Source of the DNA: a virus
IMG/VR virus record: IMGVR_UViG_3300027852_000088
Location: 1 to 40,015 of that record
DNA: 40,015 nt
Reading direction: 5' to 3' (one strand)
Shown: positions 20,845-28,928 of the stretch, in pieces
Layout: every line of letters begins with the position of its first letter
Numbering within the stretch: the first letter of the stretch is position 1
The notes under the pieces: generated by a model
The model's input: the letters and a program-made list of their open reading frames with translations, nothing else
The model's database searches: none
Told to the model about the DNA's origin: nothing
Position numbers and translations under genes: made by a program

Positions 20845-22499
20845 CAGCGAAGCCCCCGTCCGCGGCTCAGACCGTAGGATTGTTCGGCGGCCCGTGCGAC
20901 ATCATTGCCGCCCTTTGCAAGATCTCCCGCAATCACTCGCCGCACTACATCAATGGTCAGGCCGTTGTCAGTCTGGCGTGGAGTGATGTCGATGCCAGGG
21001 GCGTTATTGTTGATCACAACATTCATGCCGGTGGACTCAACGCCCAAATTGCCGTTGGACATCCGGGTCAATGGCATCACCGCTTCGGCGCCAGCCTCAC
21101 CCATCAGGCCCATACCTTTGGCCATCGGGAACAGCGTGGGACCGGTCACAACGCCGCCCTTGGCGTATTTCTGAAGCCTGCCGCCGGAGACCACACCGCC
21201 TTTGGCGAGGCCAACGCCACCGCCTCCGCCACCACCTCCGCCTCCGCCGCCTCCGCCAGCCCCACTGAAGAGGGCCTGCACGGCAACGTTGGTCAGCCAC
21301 TCAGCGAGCAGCTTGCCCATCTGCGCGACAATAGACTGCACCATGGACTGGAATGCAGACTGGATGTCCTGGGTGCCCATGGCGATGCCGGTGACAGCAT
21401 GATCAAACGAATTTTCGAATGCCTGCACGGCCTCTTGGGCTACCGTAAGTTGGTTGACGATGCTGTTGTTGTCAGAGTCAGCAAAGCCCTCCAGAACCTC
21501 ACGTCGATTGTTCAGGAAGGTCCGCTGCGTGTCGGTATATTGGAACCCCTTGCGCCCACCTTTTTCGTCGGTCGGTAGGTTGCCGCCTGTGCCAAGAGCG
21601 ATGCCTGCAGAACCGGCCTGCGTTCGAGCCTGGTTTAATTCTTTCTCAGCATCTGCCAGGGCCTGTACGTTTTTAATGTGGTCATAGAAAGTTTGCTCTT
21701 GGTCTTTTGTTGCATTGCCAAACGCGGTCATCTTCTGGGCGTATTCTTGAAGGGTGATAGCACCATCACGGAACTGTTTGTTCATGGCCTGCATGGCATC
21801 AATCGTGGCGCGATCAGTAACTCCAAGCGCATCCATGGCCGACTCATCGGACATCGACTCAGCGAACCCTTCCACTCCGTACACAAAGTCTAGGAAAGCA
21901 CCTGTCCATTTCTGGAAGCTGCTCGTTGTTCCATCGAGATCTTTTGACACTGATCGCAGGGACTCATTCAGTGCCGCTTCTGACGCGGTGATGTTGAACT
22001 TCAGTAGCTCAAGGCGAGCACCGCGAACGGACATGCCTGCATCATTCCAGGCCTTGTTCCAGTCGTTGAAATCTAGGCCTTTGCTGTACTCGGTTAGTGA
22101 GCCCATTGTTCCAGTGAGGATGTCGATAGCCTCATCGAGATCCATGGCCACATCTTTCGCTTCTCGCATCGCAATGAGTGCTACCGGGAGTGCCGCACCA
22201 ACGATACCAATGGCAGCACCGAGTGCGCCCATGCCGACAATCATCTGCGGCAGCTGCATCCCGATTGACCGAAGGGGATCTGTGCCGTTCGATATCTGGA
22301 CCACCATATCCTGAACTTGGTAGCCGACGTTCTGTGCAGTACGGCCAAACTTCTTTGTCTGCTGCCCAGTGGTCTTCATGGCGCGGCCGGTCTTAGGCGC
22401 CGAAACACTCGCACGGTCCAGGTCAGCCACCAGCTTGCTGAGGGCCTTGTCGTTCTGGACCTGCAGGGCAATTTTCAGTAAGTAGTCTTCTCTTGGCAT
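20844..22499 (-). CDS. Tail tape measure protein (551 aa)
   Basis: The N-terminus is helical (DYLLKIALQVQNDKALSKLV). A hydrophobic segment with MIVGMGALGAAIGIVGAALP lies near residues 88-112, followed by long coiled helices. A run of 14 glycines near residue 410 precedes AKGGVVSGGRLQKYAKGGVV, the KGG motifs typical of tape measures. The C-terminus has GEAGAEAVMPLTRM. Length would set a short tail of the order of 80 nm if the usual 0.15 nm per residue holds. Confidence 0.85.
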   Translation of the reverse strand: MPREDYLLKIALQVQNDKALSKLVADLDRASVSAPKTGRAMKTTGQQTKKFGRTAQNVGYQVQDMVVQISNGTDPLRSIGMQLPQMIVGMGALGAAIGIVGAALPVALIAMREAKDVAMDLDEAIDILTGTMGSLTEYSKGLDFNDWNKAWNDAGMSVRGARLELLKFNITASEAALNESLRSVSKDLDGTTSSFQKWTGAFLDFVYGVEGFAESMSDESAMDALGVTDRATIDAMQAMNKQFRDGAITLQEYAQKMTAFGNATKDQEQTFYDHIKNVQALADAEKELNQARTQAGSAGIALGTGGNLPTDEKGGRKGFQYTDTQRTFLNNRREVLEGFADSDNNSIVNQLTVAQEAVQAFENSFDHAVTGIAMGTQDIQSAFQSMVQSIVAQMGKLLAEWLTNVAVQALFSGAGGGGGGGGGGGGGGVGLAKGGVVSGGRLQKYAKGGVVTGPTLFPMAKGMGLMGEAGAEAVMPLTRMSNGNLGVESTGMNVVINNNAPGIDITPRQTDNGLTIDVVRRVIAGDLAKGGNDVARAAEQSYGLSRGRGLR

Positions 22500-23230
22500 T
22501 ACTTCTTGCTCCTCTTGATCCGCTCACGCCGACGGTGGTTCTTGCCAGGCTTAACCAGTCGGTCCTGGACAGCTGTGCGCTGGCCAATGCTCAAGACGGG
22601 AACCTCATAGATATGGGGCAGGTTGAACTCCTGGGCTTTGTGGTACACATACCGGACACCCAGGTCAGGGAATGCAGCCGCCACCTTTTGCGCCGCGTAG
22701 TACATGATTCCACCCAGCTCGGCAAAGTACAGGGCGTTGACTTCTGCTGTGCTCGCGTAGGCCAGCGGTGACAGGATCTCGAAGACGGTTTTCTCGCTCT
22801 GGTTCTCCAGTTCTGAAACGCTGGACATAGGCCTTCTGGCTGATCCTTCACGGATAAACATCACGAACGATCCACGGAACAGGCCGGTCTTTATTCCGTA
22901 CCGGTAGGCCTGCAGGATCACAAGGTCATACGCCATGGAAGCCGCCTCCAGGAGCTGAAGCCCGGCGGCCTTGTCGGCTGGCAGGAAGGTGAAGCGCTGC
23001 CTGTACTTCTTTGGCTGGTTTGCCATCACGCCGAAGAATACATCAGGATCGTTGAAGCTGTTGCGACCTACTGTCCCAGAGTAAGACACGTACCGATCAG
23101 GCCATCGGCCAGCGCTTTGCAACTGGCGGATCTTCGTCCGGCTGATGTCGACCTTCTCAACCTGTATGTGCCTGGTTATGTTGAACACCGTCGCCTGGAT
23201 GTTTCGGATGCTCAGTGTCTTTGCCGTCAC
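22499..23230 (-). CDS. Tail-region protein of unknown function (243 aa)
   Basis: The GTG start at 23230 has GGAG 9-12 nt upstream and overlaps the frameshift product by 74 nt. The product is mixed alpha/beta with FTFLPADKAAGLQLLEAAS and YGIKTGLFRGSFVMF, and has a very basic tail (KPGKNHRRRERIKRSKK). It sits between the chaperones and the tape measure. I recognise no family; a virion or assembly role is inferred from position. Confidence 0.65.
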   Translation of the reverse strand: MTAKTLSIRNIQATVFNITRHIQVEKVDISRTKIRQLQSAGRWPDRYVSYSGTVGRNSFNDPDVFFGVMANQPKKYRQRFTFLPADKAAGLQLLEAASMAYDLVILQAYRYGIKTGLFRGSFVMFIREGSARRPMSSVSELENQSEKTVFEILSPLAYASTAEVNALYFAELGGIMYYAAQKVAAAFPDLGVRYVYHKAQEFNLPHIYEVPVLSIGQRTAVQDRLVKPGKNHRRRERIKRSKK

Positions 23231-23537
23231 TCTGACTATCTCCGTTCATGCTGACCACAATGGCCATATCGGTCTGCAGCAATACTGGCTCCCACCAATC
23301 TGGAAGGTTAAACCGGTCCAGGTACTGCCATATCCTGCTGACCGGTATTGATCCAACGCCCATTCCTACCGGTCGCTCCGTAGAAAGCTCAGACACTGCG
23401 CCGATAATCGGCTGGAGCCTGGTTGTTTCTGGTCGACGGTCCTCCTCCTTCAGCCGGCCTGTGCGTTCAAGGTGGGCATAGAATCGTTGCCTTCGCTTGC
23501 CGGCCCACTTTCTTTGCCAGCTGAAGAAGGCAGTGAC
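23157..23537 (-). CDS. Tail assembly chaperone extension (gpT-like), made by -1 frameshift
   Basis: The -1 frame is open from AAAAAAG (23543-23537) to TGA at 23157, giving 126 residues without a usable start. The encoded pattern (FFSWQRKWAGKRRQRFYAHL, then ERTGRLKEEDRRP, then ERPVGMGVGSIPVSRIWQYL) matches the gpT part of lambda-type G-T fusions. The fused product would be about 251 aa. It binds the tape measure and tail tube during tail assembly. Confidence 0.8.
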   Translation of the reverse strand, partial: VTAFFSWQRKWAGKRRQRFYAHLERTGRLKEEDRRPETTRLQPIIGAVSELSTERPVGMGVGSIPVSRIWQYLDRFNLPDWWEPVLLQTDMAIVVSMNGDSQSDGKDTEHPKHPGDGVQHNQAHTG

Positions 23538-23911
23538 TTTTTTACAGAGTCGTCCACGCGCGTATCGATATCGGCGGCTAGCTCGTCAGCCTTTTGCATT
23601 AGCTCCTGGAGCAGATCGGGATACTCCTCAGCCAGATTGTCCGGTGCAGGCTCACCATCGATAGACAGAATGCAGTGGTTGATGAAAGCATCTTCCTGTG
23701 CAAATCGTGTGGTAAGGATGTTTCCACTGGTGGCATCGATTGCGCCATCTTCGTCAAGCTTCCATTCGATCTCGCCGAACAGAGCCTGGTTGTACGGGCG
23801 GTGATACTTGGAAGGCAGGCGAACCAAAGCGACACTATCACCATGGTCCAGCGGGATATTCACACCGGTTGTGAATGCCTTGTCCAGTTTGTACTTAGCG
23901 AGCTTATCCAT
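23450..23911 (-). CDS. Tail assembly chaperone (gpG-like, 153 aa)
   Basis: The product begins MDKLAKYKLDKAFTTGVNIP and contains FAQEDAFINHCILSIDG, typical of the TAC family located between tail tube and tape measure. Codons GTA AAA AAG near residue 125 form the A-AAA-AAG slippery heptamer, the same as in E. coli dnaX. The zero-frame product stops at 23450; some ribosomes would slip to give the longer G-T form. Confidence 0.85.
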   Translation of the reverse strand: MDKLAKYKLDKAFTTGVNIPLDHGDSVALVRLPSKYHRPYNQALFGEIEWKLDEDGAIDATSGNILTTRFAQEDAFINHCILSIDGEPAPDNLAEEYPDLLQELMQKADELAADIDTRVDDSVKKSLPSSAGKESGPASEGNDSMPTLNAQAG

Positions 23912-23920
23912 GTTGACCTC

Positions 23921-25135
23921 TTACAGTTTGTAAATGCGCAGGGCGCTGACGATATCGGCGGTGCCGTACTTCGCCTGGCCCTCCATTTCCAGCATCGTGT
24001 CGGTGTTCTTCTCGCCCTTCTCTGGATCACGGAATGCGAGCTGCACTGCAGGCATGTGGAACGCATACCCAGATGTGCCATTGTGAACGGCAAAGGTAAT
24101 GGCGATGGGGTCCAGGGTGAGCTTGTTTGGCATGAACTCCGAGTAGGAAGTCTCGCTGTTGTAGATGCTAGCGGATACCGAGATCGCTGCCTCACCGAGA
24201 TTGTAGTCAGTCGGGGCGTCTTTGCCGATACAGTTTTGCGGCCGGAGCCCGTTGTCCAGCGTCACCGTTATGGACTCGATGCAGTAGTCAGTGGCGACAC
24301 CATCTGACGTGACCAGCGGCATATCGATAGACGCGCTCATTTTCCGACCGGTACCGGCCGCAGTGACCGAGCCACCAGCGTCGGGGACCTGCTGTTCGAA
24401 GGACTTGTCCTCCTGTTCAGTACCATTACCAACTGTGGTGAATGCACCTGAGACCTTGTCGCCATAGGCGGCATCGAGGCTAAACCCGGAGATCAGTTCG
24501 CCGAGGTAAATCTGGCCGCGGTAATCGGTGCCTGAGCTGATCACATCCTGGTAGGCCTTGGCGATCAGGAAGGATGTTTTAGTGGTACCAACATCAACAT
24601 ACTGTGGCAGGGTCGCGTCCATGGCTACAGCAGAGATGGCCGCCTCGCCTTTGGTTGTAGCGACCTGGAAAACAGTAGAGGGGGTAGTGACAGATATCAC
24701 AGAGACTATGACGTCACCGCCTGGCGCCTCCAGCTTCACCAGCACACCCGGTACCAGGTTGGCGAACTCGTCCGCCAGGGTCAGGGTCGCCAGTTGATCA
24801 TCGCCGCCATCAGGTGTCAGCGTAACGGTGGTAGCCACAGTCTCGTCGACCACCCAGGTCGACAGCATGGCCGCCTCGAAGAAGTCGTCGAAGAACAGGT
24901 CCTCGCTCAGCGTCCAATTGAGGTCGCCTCCGACATCGAGGCCGACCGCTGTCAGGCCATTGGAGTTACGATCAGGGCGTGCCTCATCAGACTCCTCAGT
25001 GACCGGAGATCCGGACAGGGAGTCAGTAACCACCCGAGCCGTCTTCAGTGTCACCGCTGAGAGCGTGGTTGGCTTAACGCCATAACCCAGGGTTTCTTTC
25101 CAGTAGGTGATGCTCACCAAGTTTGAACTGGACAT
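23921..25135 (-). CDS. Major tail tube protein (404 aa)
   Basis: The sequence MSSSNLVSITYWKETLGYG and the region DLNWTLSEDLFFDDFFEAAM match phage tail tube proteins. A strand-rich centre with VLVKLEAPGGDVIVSVISVT and a C-terminal SFEQQVPDAGGSVTAAGTGR region follow. Length fits a tube protein with an extra Ig-like or additional domain. Position just upstream of the G/GT chaperones supports the call. Confidence 0.85.
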   Translation of the reverse strand: MSSSNLVSITYWKETLGYGVKPTTLSAVTLKTARVVTDSLSGSPVTEESDEARPDRNSNGLTAVGLDVGGDLNWTLSEDLFFDDFFEAAMLSTWVVDETVATTVTLTPDGGDDQLATLTLADEFANLVPGVLVKLEAPGGDVIVSVISVTTPSTVFQVATTKGEAAISAVAMDATLPQYVDVGTTKTSFLIAKAYQDVISSGTDYRGQIYLGELISGFSLDAAYGDKVSGAFTTVGNGTEQEDKSFEQQVPDAGGSVTAAGTGRKMSASIDMPLVTSDGVATDYCIESITVTLDNGLRPQNCIGKDAPTDYNLGEAAISVSASIYNSETSYSEFMPNKLTLDPIAITFAVHNGTSGYAFHMPAVQLAFRDPEKGEKNTDTMLEMEGQAKYGTADIVSALRIYKL

Positions 25136-25144
25136 TATCTACTC

Positions 25145-25579
25145 CTATCCACAATCGTGGTTGCTGTAAAACAGGTTAGCGGCCCACCCTTTCCAGGTGC
25201 CGCCATATAGACCTACCGCTTTGCCGACATCGGAAAACGGCTCGCAGGCCTCAATCGTTAATGTAGTATTCGGGCGAGTACCGCGCAGTGCCTTCTGGAT
25301 CTCATCACCCTTGGCCAGGACTGCGGTGCTTGAATCGCTCAAAGGTATGACCAGGTGGATGACGACAGTGCCATCCTCCTCCCACCCTTGATTGCCGGGC
25401 CCGCCGGTAGAGATCACTTCCTCACTCGCAACGACGAACTGGACCAGTACGACGCTGCTGTCATTGTTCGATAGCGCATCCTCAAGGGAGATGTAGTCAG
25501 ACAGGTTCAAGACATCCCATGAGCCTGCAGCGGCCTCGACGGCTTCCAGGATGGCGGTGCGAACGGCAGGGCTACTCAT
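25145..25579 (-). CDS. Tail terminator/completion protein (144 aa)
   Basis: MSSPAVRTAILEAVEAAAGS opens a helix, then strands with VVLVQFVVASEEVISTGGPG and EEDGTVVIHLVIPL. This is the pattern of small tail completion proteins of the gpU/DUF4128 type. The gene lies between head closure and tail tube genes, the usual place. Family assignment is by pattern and position. Confidence 0.65.
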   Translation of the reverse strand: MSSPAVRTAILEAVEAAAGSWDVLNLSDYISLEDALSNNDSSVVLVQFVVASEEVISTGGPGNQGWEEDGTVVIHLVIPLSDSSTAVLAKGDEIQKALRGTRPNTTLTIEACEPFSDVGKAVGLYGGTWKGWAANLFYSNHDCG

Positions 25580-25580
25580 A

Positions 25581-25919
25581 TCAGCCTCCCCTCACAGCTG
25601 CTTCGATAGCCAGCGATGTTTCACCAACGGCACGGGAGAACGGATCCCAGTTCATGATCGCGTAGTTGCGGCCCTCGATCTCCACCTTGGAGCGCTGGTC
25701 CAGCTGGCCAATTGACTCCGGTAGATCTTCGGCGAGGATGATCAATCGAATGTCGCCCACTCTGATGGGGCCATCGGGCACCAGGTCGCTGGACTCGTAG
25801 GCTGTAACGTGGGCCTTCACCGTATAGTTCGATCCACCGTATATCTTCAGGGTCACAGAACGCCCCATGGAATTCAGCATCCGCCGGTAGGTATCTTTCT
25901 TGGCAGCCGGGAAATACAT
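25581..25919 (-). CDS. Head closure/head-tail joining protein (112 aa)
   Basis: MYFPAAKKDTYRRMLNSMGR is followed by a compact beta-rich body (SVTLKIYGGSNYTVKAHVTA; IRLIILAEDL; RNYAIMNWDPFSRA). Length and layout match small head-tail stopper proteins. The start overlaps the connector stop (TGATG). Confidence 0.65.
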   Translation of the reverse strand: MYFPAAKKDTYRRMLNSMGRSVTLKIYGGSNYTVKAHVTAYESSDLVPDGPIRVGDIRLIILAEDLPESIGQLDQRSKVEIEGRNYAIMNWDPFSRAVGETSLAIEAAVRGG

Positions 25920-26533
25920 CAGGCCGAATACCTCCGGTATGGCTGGAGGACGGACACGGTAGATGCCGGAAGCATGCCCACGGCGCCGGCCGCATCTTCA
26001 CCTGTCGCATATTCCCAGGTGCCGACACCCACAACAGACTCGCGCTTCAGGGCACCGGTGGTGGCACCGTCGCTCTGCATGTAGTTGACCGCGGCCCGGG
26101 CAATAGCCAGGCCTAGTTCTGGCGGCAATGGATTGTGGCCAGCTTCGTAGGTTACGGTCATCTGCTCGAAGTCGGTGGAGCGATAGGCCGAACTGGTTGG
26201 CTTCATAACCCAGGCCAAGCCATCATCCTTGTAAGCCTCGAAATAACTGGTGACGTCTGTGCCGTCGATGGTTACGACCAGGCTGCCCTGGTATGGCCCA
26301 TATCGCAAAGCGACCGGGTAACGGGTCTTGGCGATCTGCTCGGTCACTTCCTTCTGCAGGATGGTGTTGTCGATGTATCGCTCGGACGCCTCGCCTGCAA
26401 TCTGCAAGTACATGGTCAGGACATCGTCCTGATCTGTGTCGCATATATTGGCAACCTTGCGCGCCAGTTCAAGCAGGGTCACCGTCTTGTCGGGGGTGCC
26501 GTACTGGATAGTTGCTAGTGCGTAATCAGGCAT
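25919..26533 (-). CDS. Head-tail connector/adaptor protein (204 aa)
   Basis: ATG 26533 is preferred because GGAGGAGG lies 6 nt upstream; GTG 26539 is an alternative. The helical N-terminus (TLLELARKVANICDTDQDD, then VLTMYLQIAGEASERYIDNT) matches HK97 gp6-like adaptor proteins, which bind beneath the portal. A beta-rich insert follows, then a C-terminal helix (LAIARAAVNYMQ). It overlaps the lysozyme gene by 8 nt. Confidence 0.75.
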   Translation of the reverse strand: MPDYALATIQYGTPDKTVTLLELARKVANICDTDQDDVLTMYLQIAGEASERYIDNTILQKEVTEQIAKTRYPVALRYGPYQGSLVVTIDGTDVTSYFEAYKDDGLAWVMKPTSSAYRSTDFEQMTVTYEAGHNPLPPELGLAIARAAVNYMQSDGATTGALKRESVVGVGTWEYATGEDAAGAVGMLPASTVSVLQPYRRYSA

Positions 26534-26954
26534 GGGCACCCTCCTCCAAAGTCAATAGGTCGGCAATGTCCTGGGCGCGGTTGCCGGTCTGAGTTGCGAA
26601 CTTGCTGTCCAGCACCTCGCTGGCTGCCTGCTGATAATCGCCACGACCAAGGGCGGCCTTCATTCGCCTGAAACTGCGGAATCCATTCGCACCGACACAG
26701 AACCGGAGGTCGATCAGGCCGGCCTTCTGGTTGTCATTCAGGTGTTGCCAGTAGCCGAAGCTCATCAGGTCAACTTCACACTCCACGATATCGTTGTGCA
26801 GCAGGTACGCGGCCTCATCGGCAGTGATGCCCTTGTCGTCCAGGTTGCGACCAAAGCCGATGGTCTGCTTGCCGGCAGTGCAGTGGTATGGCTTCAGGCT
26901 CAGCCCTTCGTGATGGCGCAACAGGGCCTCTGCAATCTTCGGGTAGCTGCTCAC
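26526..26954 (-). CDS. GH24 lysozyme, endolysin (142 aa)
   Basis: RHHEGLSLKPYHCTAGKQTI matches the T4-lysozyme active-site region. Glu16 is the catalytic acid, Cys25 takes the Asp20 position of T4 lysozyme, and Thr31 matches T26. A Glu-Cys/Asp-Thr triad is known in this family. No signal peptide is visible, so holin-dependent release is expected. The GTG start overlaps the DUF1353 stop (GTGA). Confidence 0.9.
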   Translation of the reverse strand: MSSYPKIAEALLRHHEGLSLKPYHCTAGKQTIGFGRNLDDKGITADEAAYLLHNDIVECEVDLMSFGYWQHLNDNQKAGLIDLRFCVGANGFRSFRRMKAALGRGDYQQAASEVLDSKFATQTGNRAQDIADLLTLEEGAHA

Positions 26955-27361
26955 TTAAACCACCTCTTGAAGCTGGTGATCAGCTTCACCGCATGCCAGC
27001 GGGCCCAGCGCCATTCGCGTTCGACGGGGTGGGACTGGCACCAGTAGTTCAAGGTCTTGCGGAATGTCTTGTCTGCATTCTTGCGATGCTTGGCTTCCAG
27101 GAACTCTCGGTTGACCATGCGGCACAGCGCGTCATGAAGAAGTGAGGCAACCACCATGGCAATGGTATCGATGGCGCCAGTACCTGCATCCCAGATGAAT
27201 CCAGCCTTCACGGTCAGCCGGCCAGAGGGGTACAGTTTGGCAACAGGGCAATCGACATCCAGGCCATAGATGCCGCAGTCTGGGAAATCATAGTTCGACC
27301 TCAGCAGCAGTTCATCCTTGTGCCTGTCATAGTCGAAGTTTGGATAGATCTCAAATGTCAT
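26951..27361 (-). CDS. DUF1353 family protein (136 aa)
   Basis: The pattern GRLTVKAGFIWDAGTGAIDT, then AMVVASLLHDALCRM, matches DUF1353, small phage proteins of unknown activity often encoded in lysis or tail regions. The HD pair in LLHDAL suggests possible metal binding. It is coupled to lysozyme by GTGA and to the lipoprotein gene by TGATG. Confidence 0.8.
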   Translation of the reverse strand: MTFEIYPNFDYDRHKDELLLRSNYDFPDCGIYGLDVDCPVAKLYPSGRLTVKAGFIWDAGTGAIDTIAMVVASLLHDALCRMVNREFLEAKHRKNADKTFRKTLNYWCQSHPVEREWRWARWHAVKLITSFKRWFK

Positions 27362-27612
27362 CAGTTACCTGCCGCCTCAATAAGAACCTTGCAGCTCTTG
27401 CCATCGTGCTCGATGGACCCTGCAAAGTCGTCATGCTGGATACCATGCTTGGTGATCTTGCAGTACTCGACGCCACCCATAAATACGCTGTAGAGCAACG
27501 ACGCCTTGCCCATACTGACCATCAGGAAATCCGTTTGGGTTGGCTCCTCCTTCTCAGCCAGGGCGCCACAACCTACCAACAGCAATAGCGGTAGAATCTT
27601 AAGCAACATCAT
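27361..27612 (-). CDS. Small lipoprotein, candidate outer spanin (83 aa)
   Basis: MMLLKILPLLLLVGCGALAE shows a lipoprotein signal with lipobox LVGC (Cys15). The mature part is about 69 residues with two cysteines. It lies between a membrane-anchored coiled-coil protein and the lysozyme, where outer spanins are expected. It is not proline-rich as many outer spanins are, so the call is tentative. Confidence 0.55.
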   Translation of the reverse strand: MMLLKILPLLLLVGCGALAEKEEPTQTDFLMVSMGKASLLYSVFMGGVEYCKITKHGIQHDDFAGSIEHDGKSCKVLIEAAGN

Positions 27613-27614
27613 CT

Positions 27615-28022
27615 CTACATCTCGCCAACTTTTCGTTCGAGGGATTCAAGCCTGCGATCAAGCTCTCTTCTGTGTCTGTCCTGGCTGCTGTCGAGTTCTG
27701 CTTGTAGCGTTTTCCGCCTTGATGCATCCTGCGCCGTATAGCGATCCTGTGTCCGCCTTTCGATGTATGCACGCAGAATCTTGACTCTGTCATTCGTGTC
27801 GATGATCTCTTTGGAGTGATCTTCTGCGACCCCGAGTGACGTCTTGGCGATTTCAATGGCGAGCTGTGAGTTTGTGGAGCATTGGTGGAGTGCCTGTGCG
27901 TCCACGCGGGGACCGAGATAAGAGCCCAGGCCAGCACCGCCACCAAGCAGAGCGACGACAATGCCGCCAACAACTGCGGCAGGTAAAGGGATACTACCGC
28001 CCAATTCATTCTCGACTCCCAT
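27615..28022 (-). CDS. Membrane-anchored coiled-coil protein, candidate inner spanin (135 aa)
   Basis: A hydrophobic, glycine-rich segment (PAAVVGGIVVALLGGGAG, about 14-32) predicts one N-terminal transmembrane helix. It is followed by ~90 residues of charged helix with heptad-like spacing (DRHRRELDRRLESLERKVGE). This is the shape of an inner spanin. AGGAAGG precedes the ATG. A role as holin accessory is also possible. Confidence 0.55.
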   Translation of the reverse strand: MGVENELGGSIPLPAAVVGGIVVALLGGGAGLGSYLGPRVDAQALHQCSTNSQLAIEIAKTSLGVAEDHSKEIIDTNDRVKILRAYIERRTQDRYTAQDASRRKTLQAELDSSQDRHRRELDRRLESLERKVGEM

Positions 28023-28052
28023 TACTATTCCTTCCTTGGCCGCCCATAAACA

Positions 28053-28928
28053 TTACCCTTCATCACCGATCAATCCGTCCCTCAGATCCTCAAAGAACAC
28101 GGCCAGCTCATTCATTCGCTTGATGGTGGCGCGCATTTCGTCTACGACATCCTGATCAGCGTCTTCCCCGGCGGTACCTTTCTCGCCCTTCCTGCCGCGT
28201 GGGGCAGTCAATATCTGCGTCCAGCCGTTCCCAGGTGGTGCATGGTCGGTGGGCTCCTCGGCTTGCCACATGGCCGTGCCCTTGGTCACGATCTCGCCCG
28301 GGTAATAAATCCGGTCTTCTTCGAACACACCTTTGTGCATTGGGATGGGGAGGCGTAGACCATGCTCCAGGGTGGCGCCGGATGCTTGTCGTAGAGACAG
28401 CTGGAATACCTGGCCGTCCAGGTGCTTCATGGACAGGGAGTTGAAGCCGTCCAGAATGCAGGCCCAGGCATGCGGGTCCTCCTCGGGGTCACCTACGGCA
28501 TGCTTGCTGGACACCCAGAGGCCGCCTGCATGCGTACCAACCGTATTTTTCGGGTACTCGCGTCCCGCTTTCAGGGCTACGGGCTGGATCAAGGGGCGGT
28601 CTATGCCATCGGACCCGGTATCGCCTTTGTCGCCCTGTGGGCCTGTGAGGCCGTCCTGGCCGGTGTCACCGGGTATGCCCTGTTCGCCTTGATGGCCCTG
28701 ATCACCAGCATCACCTTTCTCGCCAGTGGCTCCTGGCTCACCCTGCAGCCCTTGTTCGCCGGTAGGACCGGGCTCGCCCTGGTCGCCTTTCTCGGGGGTG
28801 ATTGATTGCAGGGCATCGATGTCGAGATCAATGGCGTCCAGGGACCGGGAGAACTTCTCCTCAATCTGGACCCTGGCCTCACCGACCAGCTTGGCTATCG
28901 CCTTGAATAATGCTTTGTTCTCAGACAA
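28053..28928 (-). CDS. Collagen-like fibre protein (291 aa)
   Basis: An N-terminal helix (about 1-40) precedes about 20 Gly-X-Y triplets (GDQGEPGPTGEQGLQG through GDKGDTGSDG, about 48-108). A beta-rich module follows (AGREYPKNTVGTHAGGLWVS) and later YYPGEIVTKGTAMWQAEEPT, a repeat resembling small carbohydrate-binding modules. A short second triplet run (GRKGEKGTAGED) lies near 250. Such trimeric fibres decorate heads or tails and may bind cell surfaces. Confidence 0.8.
   Translation of the reverse strand: MSENKALFKAIAKLVGEARVQIEEKFSRSLDAIDLDIDALQSITPEKGDQGEPGPTGEQGLQGEPGATGEKGDAGDQGHQGEQGIPGDTGQDGLTGPQGDKGDTGSDGIDRPLIQPVALKAGREYPKNTVGTHAGGLWVSSKHAVGDPEEDPHAWACILDGFNSLSMKHLDGQVFQLSLRQASGATLEHGLRLPIPMHKGVFEEDRIYYPGEIVTKGTAMWQAEEPTDHAPPGNGWTQILTAPRGRKGEKGTAGEDADQDVVDEMRATIKRMNELAVFFEDLRDGLIGDEG

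Noticed and set aside
27599-28009. Second - strand frame overlapping the spanin-like gene
   Set aside because: The frame of the 27615-28022 gene has a good ribosome-binding site, one membrane helix and a coiled coil; the other frame has low-quality composition.
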